Source: Enchytraeus crypticus (taxonomy: Eukaryota; Annelida; Clitellata; Enchytraeida; Enchytraeidae). Taken from it: a stretch of 64,000 nt of DNA. The stretch spans positions 2,009,001 to 2,073,000 of the forward strand of contig CAJHZI010000513.1 in the NCBI GenBank assembly GCA_905160935.1, read 5' to 3'. A model generated the notes under the pieces. It made no database searches. It worked only from the letters and a program-made list of their open reading frames with translations, and was not told the DNA's origin. A program made the translations under genes and the position numbers. Of the stretch, positions 12,848 through 25,355 are shown piece by piece (the stretch's first letter is position 1; every line of letters begins with the position of its first letter).

Positions 12848-13294
12848 ACTTGATATTCCATCAGTACCATGAGGAATTCTATATAATTGACGACTTTATA
12901 TTTGCTTTAAGGATCTTCAATTACATTTCTGAAAGAGAATTTACTTGATAGTTATATGTATTAAGATGTATAAACATAGCTGTACTTCTGCATAGATTAA
13001 GTTGGATTTAAAAAGAAATATATTTTTCCGAAGTTATATGAGATCTAGAAATGACGTTTGGAAAGTGATATCTCGATCGATGCAGTGCTCCTTACGGAGA
13101 GCGCTAGCAGAGTATGTAGTAGTATCTACTTTGAAGGTTGATAAAAGAAACACTCAGAGGGAAAATTGTAATAAACAAAAACATTTTAATAGTAAATTAA
13201 AGCTTAGTCAACCTCTTGTTGTCTGGTCGTCAGAACGTCGGTTCAGCCCCTAACAGAACTTGTTGAAGATGCATGAATATCTATTAAACTTTTA

Positions 13295-14112
13295 GCAAAT
13301 ATAAAATTAAATAGTATACATTGATACAGAGATTAAGCTAAGATACAACTGTATATATCTGCCGAGTGAAGATAAATAAAATATGACACAACTGTACTAT
13401 AATCCCTTGATACATAAAAAAGATTAGATGTATGTTAGAATTGCATGAGCAAATTTCACAGGTAAATTCCATTAGCGCCTATGTGCTTTTCAGCGATGTT
13501 TATCATACTAATCTTTAATGATCAAAATTTTAACTTAAAAATTAAACATTTTCTCATCATCAATTACTTGGTGTCTGTGCGTGTGTATGGCTACAGGAAA
13601 AATTAATTTAAAGTGCAGAACACTATTAATTTCATCACTTGCGTGATGAAAACTTTATTGGATGTACACAGACACCTCTGAATTCCTGCGCTGTCAGACG
13701 CCGCTGCCCCACGCCGCTGCCCCACACCTGTCTTCGATGACATTGACATCTACACTTATTTGCGATACACTGTTTGCGAAAATATCATCTGCTTGTTTTG
13801 CATTTAATGAAGAAATATAAGATGGGACAGATACATTAGAAAATTTTAAATTTAAAAGGTGCTATACTTTTTCACGCATGTTTGCCCACATGACATAATT
13901 AGCGAGGTGATTCTTCGGGCTAATTAGTGCTAAATGCTCACATGACGTATTAATTGAGTGCTCCATTACTTCGGACTAATTAGTACCTTAAGCACTTAGC
14001 CTTGAAACTGTGGGCGGATTAGCCTAGATTATCTAGGACACCTCGTGACTCATAATGTACTTTTGGGACGGGGTCAAATGTGGCGAAGTACTCCCTATAT
14101 CATTCTACTACT
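13295..14112 (-). repeat. Right inverted arm
   Basis: Reverse complement of 8858-9680 with scattered substitutions and small indels. Landmarks in order are AATTCCATTAGCGCC, the repeated CGCCGCTGCCCCAC, TTCTTCGGGCTAATTAG and CCTAGATTATCTAGG. The outer end is CATTCTACTACT. Confidence 0.8.
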
Positions 14113-15657
14113 TACAGTGCTGCAAAGACTAATTTTTTTACATTTTCCTTGCTTTTCTTACTCCTTGATGTCAACAATATTTACTTGGTTTATAATTTTA
14201 CTAGTTTTATTTACTAGATTTATTTACTTTTGTCGTCTCATAAGCATGGCATACAGTTCTCCACTGATTAATCTCAAAGCTTCCTGAACCAACGCGGGAT
14301 GTACGTTGATAGAAAATTAGCAAGCAATACTCCGCAAACTCTGCTTCAAATTTTTTACTAGATTATTCTAGAAAAGTATTTTAGTAAAATTTTAAACATT
14401 CTTGTAAATTAATTTTTAAAGAGTACAATGAAATAAAACGCACAAAGTGAAAATAAATAAAAGTTCCTGCCAAGTATAGCATTTCAAATGAACATTCAAT
14501 TCAAATTTTATTTCACAATAAATCTGAATCCAGACAAATGGCGACAATATTGACGATGCACTCTGGAAGATTGATCGTATTATATGGACGCTGGAAGATT
14601 GATCGGATAAATCACAGTCGTGAAACGCTGTTATTCGACTCTGATTACGATCCCGCACTGTCGCTAATAAGTATATTATGAGCATTAGAAACAATCAGAG
14701 CTCTTGACAGTGACAAGTAATTCCCGGACGTCATTGATTGAGATGTGACTTCCTCAATCCTGTTAGGACTCGGTGGGGTATTATAAAGGGTATTAGAGTG
14801 GAATGACAAGCGATGGCTGCCTCAATCACCACCTCGTGAGTGAGTGTTAGCTGCTGTGGCAGATTTTTATATTTATGTATGTGTGTATGTGTATACATGT
14901 ATATATATGTGTGTGATGTATCTAGATCCAGTCTGTTTTTGACGATTGAAGAAATGAATATACATGTATATTAATGCAGAATAATCATTTATGCGTTCTA
15001 AACCCTAAACTCGCAAGTTCTAAACTCTAAATGGACTTAGGAGTTTTAAATTCTAAATCTGTTATAAACTCTAAATATATTTATACAGTCCAGACACTAA
15101 AGCTATTATAAACTCTAAATGAATTTATAAGTTCTAAACTCCAGAATTCACAAAAGAATTCTAAACTCGAAACTTGTTATGAAATAAAAACTATTAACTA
15201 TTTTATCAAATAAATACTCGAATCTAAGTCTCTATCTAAAAAGGAAAGTCACTCATAATCAAGTCGAAGTTCATCTAATCCGTGACTTAACAGCGACATC
15301 CTAATCTTGCATACGCACATGTACATTGTTTCATCTGATCTCTAGAAGAAAATGTGTTGTAGACCTAACATTGTTGGTAAACATGCAAAGAGCGCACGTC
15401 CAAGACAATAACAGCTAGCAATAGTTAAGAACAGTTATCACGTCCAAGAGAACTTATAATATATCTTTGGACTGATTTCTTGCATTTTTGATTTTTCACA
15501 TTTGTTACTAGTGTAATTATAAACTCTTTAAATTGTTAAAAGTATTAATTAAATTCATTTAAAATATTAATGGGGTAATATTATAAATGTATCAAAATTA
15601 TAATAAATTATTACTAAATTATTATAATTGATCATGATTATAAGAGAATAAAAGATA
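14113..15657. other. AT-rich DNA with a TAAACTCTAAA patch
   Basis: Between 14,996 and 15,175 short strings of the type TTCTAAACTCTAAAT recur irregularly, with one CCCTAAA. This is a degenerate minisatellite-like patch, not telomeric repeat. The rest holds nothing I recognise. Confidence 0.5.
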
Positions 15658-15722
15658 AAAAGCTAAGGTTAACGTCAGTTTCTTCATTCGTTAGACCTTC
15701 CTACCTAAGTAACGTCAATTTC
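15658..15722 (-). mobile_element. SINE body fragment
   Basis: AAGCTAAGGTTAACGTCAGT and the following TTCTTCATTCG match the body of the SINE copies at 3117 and 35,957. The tRNA-like head is missing. Confidence 0.5.
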
Positions 15723-16112
15723 CCCACTATGCGGAATATTCTGAACATTATCCGAAGAGTTGAAGTCAGTTCCGTGCAGCCTGTACTACCCTGTAGCAAG
15801 CAATTTGGTGTTAGCTGTATATCCCGCAATCAGCTGACACAAGAAATTACTCACTGATATATCTATCAAGCAACCGTCCATTCATATCCCCTAATCATCA
15901 GTATTTGTCGGCGACTTAACCAAGATTTTTCAGCCGTAATGACAACATAGAGCATCGGACCTGAAAGATAGAGTATGTAGATAATTATGTCGAAAGCAGG
16001 CAATGATGGTGTTCAGTTATTTAATAATATAATTTTTTGGTAAAATTAAAAATAGGTTTCGCGTAATTTCCTATAAAATATCTTTTAACAAATTAGCTTG
16101 TTGCGAAATACA

Positions 16113-16190
16113 TAAAGGGGGAGAAGTCTACTGAAAGAGGTCATAGAAGGTAGAATGGAAGGAATGAGAGGCAAAGGCAAGCCGAGATAG
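16113..16190 (+). mobile_element. LINE fragment
   Basis: GAGGTCATAGAAGGTAGAAT and flanking bases match the part of the LINE at 45,883-46,639 that encodes KEVIEGRMEG and the RGRPRL region. The fragment is about 75 bp and has a frame break. Confidence 0.7.
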
Positions 16191-16196
16191 CCTTTT

Positions 16197-16395
16197 ATGC
16201 TTCTCTCTCCCTCTTTCTTCTGTTCTCTCCTCTTCAATTTGTTTTCTCTCTCTCTCTCTCTCTCTCTCTGTTTCTCTATCTCTCAGTCTCTCTCTCTTCC
16301 TCTTTCTCTCTATCTCCAGTTCTTTCCTCTTCAATTCTCTCCCTCTCTCTCTCTCTCTTTCTTTCTCTCTCTCTCTCTCTCTCTCTCTTTCCGCC
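16197..16395. repeat. (CT)n pyrimidine tract
   Basis: Interrupted CT repeat directly after the LINE fragment. The open frames over it on both strands are low-complexity artefacts. Confidence 0.9.
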
Positions 16396-18085
16396 CTTGC
16401 ATTATGTCACCACTCTCAGTTATATCAAGCCAGAGCTCTTGGAATTATTTTAGAGCGTCAAATGACAGAAAAGGGATTTAGACGAGGAGACAGCGGTCTG
16501 CATTAAGTATCCGGGGATACAGTGTCTAATCCCGATAAAGCAGCATCTTAACTCAAATACACCAGCACTCATAATGCATTTGTTCCGTGTTCTTGAATAC
16601 AACGCCAAGCACAATGTACGGCTGACGTTTGGAATTTGCTGCATTAACTTGATGAATGAATCTGTCTATGTTGTAAATCAATCAATCAATCAATCAATAA
16701 ATCAACCAACCAACCAACCAATGCAGAATCTCTTAATGATTTAAATAATTCGCCAAGCGATTAATCAGTATTAGTTGATTCATTTCATTCATTATTCTTC
16801 GATTTGTCTTTTATTCATGTATTCATTTGTTCTTTCGTTCTAACTATAAATTTTCGTTCGTTGGTTCGTTTGCTCATTAGTTTGTTCTTTAAGCAGTGTC
16901 GTGTAGCCAACAATTTAAATCATTTCTCCGTAAATAATTTCTAAAACCCATACTTTACGCTCGTGTAAATATATAGCAACTTAAAGCCAATGACAACGTC
17001 GATTTTAACGTCAATTAAGCTCGGCGAATGCTATTAAATTGTTAATGTTTATATTCGGTCATCTTGGGACCATTTCTAAACCACTGACCCAGGATAGCTA
17101 CCCCACGACGACTAGCGACAGATGTCTCTCTTATCCCTGCACTGCAATCCGTGCGGTGAGAAGTGTGAACAATTATCTGTCTCTAGTCACTTCATCAACA
17201 GTTCAACATGGCTGCCGTCATCCAGGATCAGGGCTTCCCTTTTTGTCTACATGACTGCCGTCACTTAGCGCATGGGCTTCCCTTCTCCGGAAATAATATT
17301 CTCCGAAAATTCTGCTATGATAATGTAGCTACATTTCAATCCAGCTTTCTCCCCTTAATCCTGAATTTCAAAACCCCTAAGCGATATTGTAAATATTGGC
17401 TTTCACATACATGCGCCCAAAATGAGTTTAGACTGACCTTATTATTCAGGCTTTAATCAATCAAATGTAGACGAGATGACTGCAGTAAGAAACGAGATTC
17501 ATAAGCAGGGACGTATTTGATAAATTTTTTCCAAGGGGGCATTGGGGAGGGGGTGGAAGGCTTGCCAGTGCTTTGTAATGTGGGGGAGTTTAAAACGGGG
17601 TGTTAAAACTTTAGCAAGAGATGGAGCATCTGTGACATCTGCCAGGGGGAGGTGAATCCCACAACCTCCCAGCAAACCTAGTCACGAGATAGAAATTGTA
17701 TCAAGTTTCTGCTATAGGCCTGTATGCATATGTAGGCCTAGTGTATATTTGCACTTTTATCCATTGTCGTATTCTTAATATTACTCTTTCGGAACTTTTT
17801 AGTTAATATTACTAGTTGCAATTAGCCTTATAGAACATATCAGCTAAATGCGAAATTATCGCTAGGATTCGTCTGGTGATAACATTGATTTAAATAAATG
17901 AATTAAAACATGGCACACTTAAAAGCTACGATTTAAAGTTGACGGAAGCCCGCGCGTTAAGTGATGTTCATGTAATCTCGATTTGAAAACGTAACAAATT
18001 GACTCTTGTCGTATGATTGAAGCTTAAATCCCGTCTCAGATCCTCAAGCAGTCCTCGTTGATTCCAACACGTCTCTATAACGTAA
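16396..18085. other. No gene; small (ATCA)n patch
   Basis: An (AATC)n/(AACC)n tetranucleotide run lies at 16,674-16,725. A G-rich patch with GGGGGCATTGGGGAGGGGG is near 17,535. I see no supported coding sequence. Confidence 0.5.
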
Positions 18086-18095
18086 GACTCTCTCC

Positions 18096-18164
<69 letters not shown>

Positions 18165-18172
18165 TCTTCCCG
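18086..18172. repeat. (CT)n microsatellite
   Basis: About 40 CT dinucleotides with a few interruptions. Confidence 0.95.
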
Positions 18173-19576
18173 TCACAATTTTAGTTATATATAATCCAGC
18201 AGTGTGCATATGGCTTTTCACATCACCTGAATAGCTCATATCTCAATATTTAGTCATGTTACACTTCTTAAAAAATTTTTGAACAACTTTAATTTTTAAT
18301 ACACGGATACGGGATTTTTTCATTTAACCTTTTTTTTGTTTCCATGTCAATAATAAACAACAAATACAGCATACTTAATTTGCCCAGCTCTTAAGCCCAT
18401 TTGTGTAGAGAGGCGACTTCAGTTTAGTGAACCTTGCGGTTAAGCTTGGATTTAAGTCTACTAGTCTAGGTTGTTTATATCCGGACTTTCTATTCACTCA
18501 TCTAGATCTACTGATGAGCGTAGACCACCCGGATTAACTGTGTCCTTTTCTGCGTACTTATGAGTTTTGCATGTCTTCAGCTAGCCATTGAGGCTAATTG
18601 TAACTAACCTCATCTTTAATTTAAATAACAATGAAAGGTTTAATTTAAATAACAATAACTATTTCTCTATTGTCGGTGATCGCATAGAAAAACGTTGATA
18701 TTTATGACTTTACTAATTTACTAACTAATAATATCTAGATGTCCAACTAAATACAATACTTAGAAGTAATTTTATGGTCAATTCCGCAAAATGAATGAAA
18801 CAATAAAAGAATATAATCGGCTTATATATAATTATGTATTTAATGCTTTGTCATTTTATACTCAGATATTTTGGCCCTTCGGTAATCAGACGGTCTTGTA
18901 TTAAATGAATTATTATAGTTACGAAATTGACTTATTTATGTAAATCTTTGTGCTTTGTGATTGAGACTTTTGTTCGGAAGCCAATTATTTTTGAGTCATT
19001 ATTCATCGAAACCTACCTAAGGTCCTATACAGCGCATAATGTAAACTTTGTGCACCAGATGTCGCAAACATGTGATACCATGAAAGGAGATTAACAATTT
19101 TAGTAATGAATTTAAATATCTATTGTCCTGTTAGTGTTTACCATAAATTTATACTGGTGCGCAAAGACCATCGTATAGAACATTAAGTTACTGCATATTT
19201 AGTCGTGCGTTGATCTACTTATACAGGCCATATTACTTATGATTTGATGCTGTACTTAGGCTATGCTACACTAACTTTATTACACAAATTTATTTGCGTT
19301 ATGCTATATTATAGACATACTTGCGCTGGACAATCCTTCCAAAATGCTACTATAAATAATCAATATCAGGTTTAACATTTATTTTTTAGGATAGGCTATA
19401 GTTAAATAACCGGCAAACTCTGGCCATCAAGCAGGCATCTATTATTACAATCAAGCTTGTAGATGGTAAATTAACTTAAATATAACAAACACGTATTGCA
19501 ACTTTTAAATTCATTTCCTATGATAACACTTGATCGAAAGGAATTGAGACCCGAGTCAGAACATCACTTGTTCGTA

Positions 19577-19708
19577 AGAGACGAGTAACGTAGATATGAC
19601 GTAAATATGACGTAGATATAATGTATATGCGAAGTGATATGACAAAAATATGACTTTAGATACGACGTAGATATGACGTAAATATGACTTTATATATGAC
19701 GTAGATAT
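19577..19708. repeat. TAGATATGACG minisatellite
   Basis: Irregular 11-12 bp units such as GTAGATATGAC and GTAAATATGAC recur about nine times. A (TA)n tract follows at 19,797-19,860. Confidence 0.75.
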
Positions 19709-19795
19709 AGCTGTGTAAGACATTCTGAATTTTAGATTTGATTTGCTGTGCTGGACCTGTACATATGTAGATAATTACAGTAGATATATCTAATC

Positions 19796-19832
<37 letters not shown>

Positions 19833-19860
19833 TTATATATACATGTATATATAATGATTA

Positions 19861-21507
19861 GTCAAACACATTTCATAAACCCCATATGAAGATTTTAATT
19901 TTTTGTAGTGATCTACACCTATTATAGGTTACTTGTCTTTGGATGGTTTGCTAACGCCTCTATGTTCTTTTTCATTGAGTGACGTTTACAATTTGATCGA
20001 TTTTTAAATGATCACTTTTATAGAAGTGAGATGGCCGCGGTGACCGGTCTTCGAGACTGATTTATTTTTGTGATTATTCATATCGTTGATGTTGATAGCG
20101 CCAAATGAAAACAAGCTCCGTTACACAATTAATCTTCCAGGGATTCTACACCCATTTGTTGTTGACTGACTGGAGTTTTTAATCCAGACCACGTGCTGCT
20201 GAGACGAATATTTAAACTGCTACGCCATATTCCCTCACCAAATTGATTAATATAATTGTTTAATGATTGATCAGTAGAACAGCAATAAAATATATACACG
20301 CTTTCATGCACTTTATCATAATGATTTAATAGGCTGTTCAACGACAGACACATTATATTGTACCTAAATTTAATGAAATTACAGGCCGCTGACATAGCCT
20401 AATAAAACATATCACTAGTGGAATTAAAATTGCTGGAGTATAGAAGAATAGACACACGAGACAATCACATTTCACAGTATTTAGGCCTAGTATGGGCCTA
20501 CATTATGACATTCTACAAATGTATAAATGCGACAATGCGCAAATTTTTGCATCTGTATGCAGATCAAGATTAAACAAACAGTTTAAAGTAAAGAATACAA
20601 TGTGTATCATAGCATCAGAATAACTCAACTCTTTATTCGTCTCAATTTATAGTATACTTGAACAAATGTCAACAGCTGTGTTCGAATATTTCATTAAATC
20701 AATATGACTCACACATTATATTAACAGTATAACAATGTCAGCAAAAGAAATACGTTTCAATAATTAATTTGAAATTTGAAATCAACGTCAGTTTCAGATA
20801 CCAGGAAGCCATCAAAGGTGAATGAATTTGTTGGTGGTAGACAATCATTAGAGTCTACTTAAATGATAACGCTAAATGTTCAATATATTGCTAAGAAAAA
20901 ATATATAGGCATATAAATACTAAGAAAAGCCGCTTTGCTGATAGAAGATGTTTCTCGAACATTCTTATAATATATAGTGCATAACCTAAATTTCACCAAA
21001 TACATTGATAATTTAATTACAACCGACAGTACAAAGAATCAAAACGTTAAAAAGTTTAGTGTTCAAATATACAAATCTAGAGACAATATATTTAGTATCA
21101 ATTATTTATTGTATCTAACAGTGTCAGTGTATAAAGTAGTAAATATTTAACATTTTAGTCCACAATTCATTACTGATCAAATCAATGTCCAATTTGTAAA
21201 TATTTATGACAGTTATGTAATGGATATGAAATTAACTTAAACGTCTTTAATGCTCCTCATGCAAGATGCTTCAAAATATTGTAGTGCTAGATACCTACTA
21301 ATAAACTCTGTAAAAAGTAGTTAAGTATTTAGACATCCAATTTAGGAATGACTGTAACAGCAGTATAACATAACTATTTGATAAAATTTGAAATAAAAGT
21401 AATGGAATGTTATGACATTAGCGTAAAAAATATTCGTCAGGACTTTGTTTCATTTCTTGCTACAGAAATGGCAAGTAGATTCTTCAAACTATGTATAACA
21501 GAAAAAT
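19861..21507. other. No recognisable feature
   Basis: AT-rich DNA. An 88-codon minus-strand frame (20,129-20,395) has no recognisable domain and no splice context, so I do not call it. Confidence 0.5.
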
Positions 21508-21638
21508 TAATGTTGTTATCAATCAATTAAGCATCACACAATCAATCAATTAAGCATTATGCAATCAATCAGTTAAGAATCACGCAATCAAAAAATTAAG
21601 CATCATTCGATCAGTAAATTAAAGATTAATAAATCAAT

Positions 21639-21640
<2 letters not shown>
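21508..21640. repeat. ~23-bp minisatellite
   Basis: Five or so degenerate units of the type AATCAATCAATTAAGCATCA. Confidence 0.75.
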
Positions 21641-21702
<62 letters not shown>

Positions 21703-21877
21703 TATATATATAATAAATAAATAAAGGTTTAACGTAAAATATATAATTAAATATACCATTATTTTATCATAAGTTTATATCATAATATAATATATATATT
21801 ATATATATATTATATATAATATATATATATATATAATATTACATTATATATACATATATATATAGAAATATTAAATA

Positions 21878-21943
<66 letters not shown>

Positions 21944-21945
21944 GA
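21640..21945. repeat. (TA)n-rich block
   Basis: Several long TA runs interspersed with ATATAATATATA spacers. Strongly self-complementary. Confidence 0.9.
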
Positions 21946-22435
21946 TTGATTTACAATGTATTGTCCTATAAACTTATTTTTCCAAGATACAATGTCTAGT
22001 AATTCTTTAAATAGAATCCTTCTAAGTATAAAATATAACTCATGCATACACAACGTATAATCTCATATAATTAACTTAATTCACTGAACGGAATTATCGA
22101 AATCAAGTCTACGGAGTAACCCATTGAATGAGTTCGATGTGGTATGAGCACAGAAGCTTTGAATTACGATAAACAGTAAGTTACACGGAATACGCATTCA
22201 CGTACTTCAGCACAGTTCTTTTCTGGAGTTTTTATTTAACAAAAAACTGGCGAAACTGAAATGAAAAGTAAGTGTTAAACATTTTTAATTTCAGTTGCGC
22301 GAAGAAGTGTCCGTTTAGGTAAATCAAATCGCTTATGAATATTTGCTTTCTTTTTTGCGTTTAAGATATTTTTGGCAATAAATGACGTCCTCATTTCTTA
22401 TCAACATTCCACCTATCCGCATGCTATCATCTTCG

Positions 22436-22526
22436 TCGTCGTCGTCCTCCTCCTCTTCATCATCATCATCATTATCATCATCATCATCATCATCATCATC
22501 GTCATCGTCATCATCCTCATCTTAAT
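22436..22526. repeat. (TCA)n trinucleotide repeat
   Basis: TCG, TCC and TCA triplets in a row, mostly TCATCA. About 550 bp beyond the FoxB stop codon, possibly in or near its 3' UTR. Confidence 0.9.
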
Positions 22527-23067
22527 CATTGATTTTATGTCTGCAAGACACTTCATACGACTGTTGCATTTTTTGTCAAATTAGCTGCAGTGCCAAAAGC
22601 AATCTGATTCTTCTACGAAAATCATTACAGTAAGAGGAAAGTAACGCTAAACAGCTTGAGATTGCGAGCAAGAGCAAACAGAATATCACTGCAAAACTCT
22701 AAGATGAATAAATGATGATCTGTTCCACCAAGAGCACGTTATAATAAATAATAATTGCATATTCTAGAATTGTTTAAACAATCTACTAATGCGCTCAATC
22801 TAAAGTAAGAAATTAAAATGGATCATTCTTCAAAACTGTTGATTAACCTTTTTGAACGAACCCCAAAATGGATCAGAAAATTATGTTTTTGTTTGAAGAT
22901 ACTGACTCCGTAGTAAGATGGTAAGAAATATCCATGATCTTTAAGAATACTTACAGAATCCTTGAAAAAAGCCATGGATAAAGTATAACCAAATCAACAA
23001 TTATAATATATTAATTACCATAAACTAAACATTGGTATAATACAATAATAAAGTCTCCTTACTGACA

Positions 23068-24573
23068 TCAACTCCTCTGTAACATCGAGAAAGGAACCGG
23101 GTTAGTTAGCGAGGATGGAGGAACTCTTGGCAGCAAAGCTAGGGGTCCAGATTCAAATCTTAGACCAGCCTGCAGTCTTTGCAGTGACTCGACACGATGA
23201 TAGCTGTCTAAAGATGGCACTAAGGCCGATAAGCTAAGATCAGCTGAGAGGCGTGCTCCAGGAGGCGATCCTGGAATAATTGGACTTCCGTTGAAACCGC
23301 TGCCAGGCGAGAAGACGGGAAGATGTGAGGGTTTGAGAGGATTTGAACCTGGCGCCTGTAGTCTCAGTTGATGCAGCTGTTGTAGGTGATAATGGTGGTA
23401 TACTCGAGTTATTTCAGCCATTATATGACCGAGTTGACGTCGATGTCTCTCCGCGGAAGATAGATCCAGACCTGTGGGGGAGGGTAGCATGACGGGTTGC
23501 GGTCTTGAGAGAGATGAGAGAGAGTGGAGTGCAGGAGGCGGAGCGGGGCTTGTGTCACGTGATCTAATGGATAATGCCGGGCTGGGACTTCCGTCAGAGT
23601 CCAGACTTATGGGCTCTGAGGTGGGACTCATTGACATGGAGATCAAGGGTGATGTCTGACGCCTTCTTGAGGCCTCATCCTCAGCGTCACACCCGTCGAT
23701 GCTATCGTTATTCATGTGATCTCGAGAAGGGCTTCCGTTATCGGCTGACTGGCTATTGACTTTATTCGAGAAGTCTCGTGACATGATGTTCTCTATGGTG
23801 AAGGATTGCTTGGAAGATTTCTTCTCATCACTCTCCTTAATTGGCCTACTGCAGGTTGCGATCATCTTGCTGGAGTCGATAGAAGTTTCTAACTTCGAAG
23901 ATGTTGAATATTGAGAATGAAATTTAGTTGGCGGAAGAATTCTCGGCATTCCGTCTAATTCCCCGGCTGCCATCTTTGAACTTGCCTCTGCCGCAAGAAC
24001 AGCACCCGGTCCAAATGGATAGGATGGATAACCAAGTCGACTAAGCTTCGCTTGATACTGCAGAAAGGAAGCTGCTTCCATTCCCAAAGCTGCTGCGGTT
24101 GACTTTTGCAGCTCTCCAGCACAGTCATAGGGAACCCTTTGACCCGAATAATGACTAGTAGGTTGATAGGGATGACCACGCATATTCCCTCCAGACGACG
24201 CTTGGTGATTCTGACTATTGTGCAGCTGACGCATCCGATGTTCCTTAAATCTCTTTCTCCGACGAAGAAAGCTCCCGTTTTCGAACATATCCCCGCAGGC
24301 AGGGTGCAGGGCCCAGTAGCTGCCCTTGCCGGGTCGATCTGGTCGGCGTGGTAGCTTGATAAAGCAGTCATTGAACGAGAGATTGTGACGAAGACTGTTC
24401 TGCCATCTTTGAGTGTTTTCCCGGTAGTATGGGAATCGGTCCATGATGAACTGGTAGATCTCGCTCAGAGTCATAATCTTCTCAGGGCAGCTCTGTATCG
24501 CCATAGCGGTGAGGGCTATGTAGGAGTAGGGCGGCTTCTGGTCGCTGTATGTGTTCCTTCCGGGGCGTGGCAT
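23068..24573 (-). CDS. FoxB: FoxB-class forkhead transcription factor
   Basis: A 501-codon uninterrupted gene. Forkhead factors bind DNA as monomers in the nucleus, and FoxB genes pattern the neural and epidermal ectoderm in several animals. The N-terminus [19 protein letters not shown] is the FoxB signature. The forkhead domain spans residues 13-105, with helix 3 at [15 protein letters not shown], and ends in the basic RRRKRFK. At 257-264, SFTIENIM matches the FoxB-type eh1-like (Groucho-binding) motif. The tail is Ser/Pro-rich, with a His/Gln-Leu-rich stretch (391-405). Start: the ATG at 24,571-24,573 fits the family; the codon before it is GTG and is not the start. The single coding exon agrees with the usual FoxB structure. 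The protein is longer than vertebrate FOXB1 because of the tail. An AATAAA on this strand near 22,229 could end the transcript. Confidence 0.96.
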   Translation of the reverse strand: MPRPGRNTYSDQKPPYSYIALTAMAIQSCPEKIMTLSEIYQFIMDRFPYYRENTQRWQNSLRHNLSFNDCFIKLPRRPDRPGKGSYWALHPACGDMFENGSFLRRRKRFKEHRMRQLHNSQNHQASSGGNMRGHPYQPTSHYSGQRVPYDCAGELQKSTAAALGMEAASFLQYQAKLSRLGYPSYPFGPGAVLAAEASSKMAAGELDGMPRILPPTKFHSQYSTSSKLETSIDSSKMIATCSRPIKESDEKKSSKQSFTIENIMSRDFSNKVNSQSADNGSPSRDHMNNDSIDGCDAEDEASRRRQTSPLISMSMSPTSEPISLDSDGSPSPALSIRSRDTSPAPPPALHSLSSLSRPQPVMLPSPTGLDLSSAERHRRQLGHIMAEITRVYHHYHLQQLHQLRLQAPGSNPLKPSHLPVFSPGSGFNGSPIIPGSPPGARLSADLSLSALVPSLDSYHRVESLQRLQAGLRFESGPLALLPRVPPSSLTNPVPFSMLQRS

Positions 24574-24599
24574 CACAGTAGTCTACTGAACTGTTTCTC

Positions 24600-25296
24600 A
24601 GAAATTTCTATTTTTCTTATAATTTTAGGAAGTGTCAGAAATTTTTAGAGATTATTCCTGAAGTTATATTTTATAGATTATTGATTCTTCACCGCCGTAG
24701 GAGCTTATGAGCTCCTTATTAGTTTCTGCGAAATTAGGATTATGTATATACATCTGAGTGCTTTGGCTTCTGTTCATTAGTCTAATTTTTTCTTTAGCCT
24801 CACTATTAAATTAGTATAGTACATGTACAATTCGGATAAACTAAAGATAGTAGATCAAGGTTTTTCTGCTATTGTTGCCAAGAGATGTATCTGATATAAA
24901 TCAATACGTTGCTATCGATGCCAATCGCCTAATCAATCAGGGCCATCGATGACTTTTAGTTTTCATAGAAAGTTAAATTCATCTCAATCCTTATCATAAA
25001 AACTCGATAACAGTTATTCAAGCTGTAAATGTACATTTCTTCCTGAACTTCATATTTGACAAAGTATCATCCAAAATATTACATACCTGTTTTCAAACAT
25101 ACGAGATGTTATTATAATGTAATCCAACAATTCTGAGGAGCAAACAATTAATATGATTTTCAGAATTTTATGAGCACCAAGAGAGAAGAGTACTATGACG
25201 AAGAGATGAAGAAGAGATATGAAGAAGAGATGAGTACTATGACGCAATAAATAAATTGAAGTATGTAAATAGGCCTACTGAACACATATTATATAA

Positions 25297-25299
<3 letters not shown>
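24600..25299. other. FoxB upstream flank
   Basis: AT-rich region 5' of FoxB that should hold its promoter. I cannot point to a convincing TATA box or conserved element. Confidence 0.4.

Positions 25300-25353
<54 letters not shown>
25300..25353. repeat. (TA)n microsatellite
   Basis: About 26 TA dinucleotides. Confidence 0.95.

Positions 25354-25355
<2 letters not shown>

Larger units (their letters stand above)
8858..14112. mobile_element. 5.25-kb unit with long inverted arms
   Basis: Long inverted repeats of about 0.8 kb bound about 3.6 kb of other sequence. The outer ends are AGTAGTAGAATG on the left and its reverse complement at 14,101-14,112. The arms stay alignable with small indels and shared landmarks, including the GC-rich GGGGCAGCGGCG pair and the CCTAGATAATCTAGG palindrome. 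The interior has only short unrecognised frames (for example 9881-10168 and 12079-12267). It also has a direct partial copy of the arm end (10,565-10,790) and two minisatellites. It looks like a non-autonomous DNA transposon or foldback element. A target-site duplication is not convincing. Confidence 0.7.

Noticed and set aside
14996-15175. Interstitial telomere
   Set aside because: Only one CCCTAAA; the recurring string is the irregular TAAACTCTAAA, not TTAGGG or its complement.
23955-24371. 138-codon minus-strand frame inside FoxB
   Set aside because: Alternative frame of the forkhead region, without homology or start context.
24574-24576. Upstream GTG as FoxB start
   Set aside because: It merely extends the open frame by one codon. 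The ATG at 24,571-24,573 gives the exact FoxB N-terminus [12 protein letters not shown].
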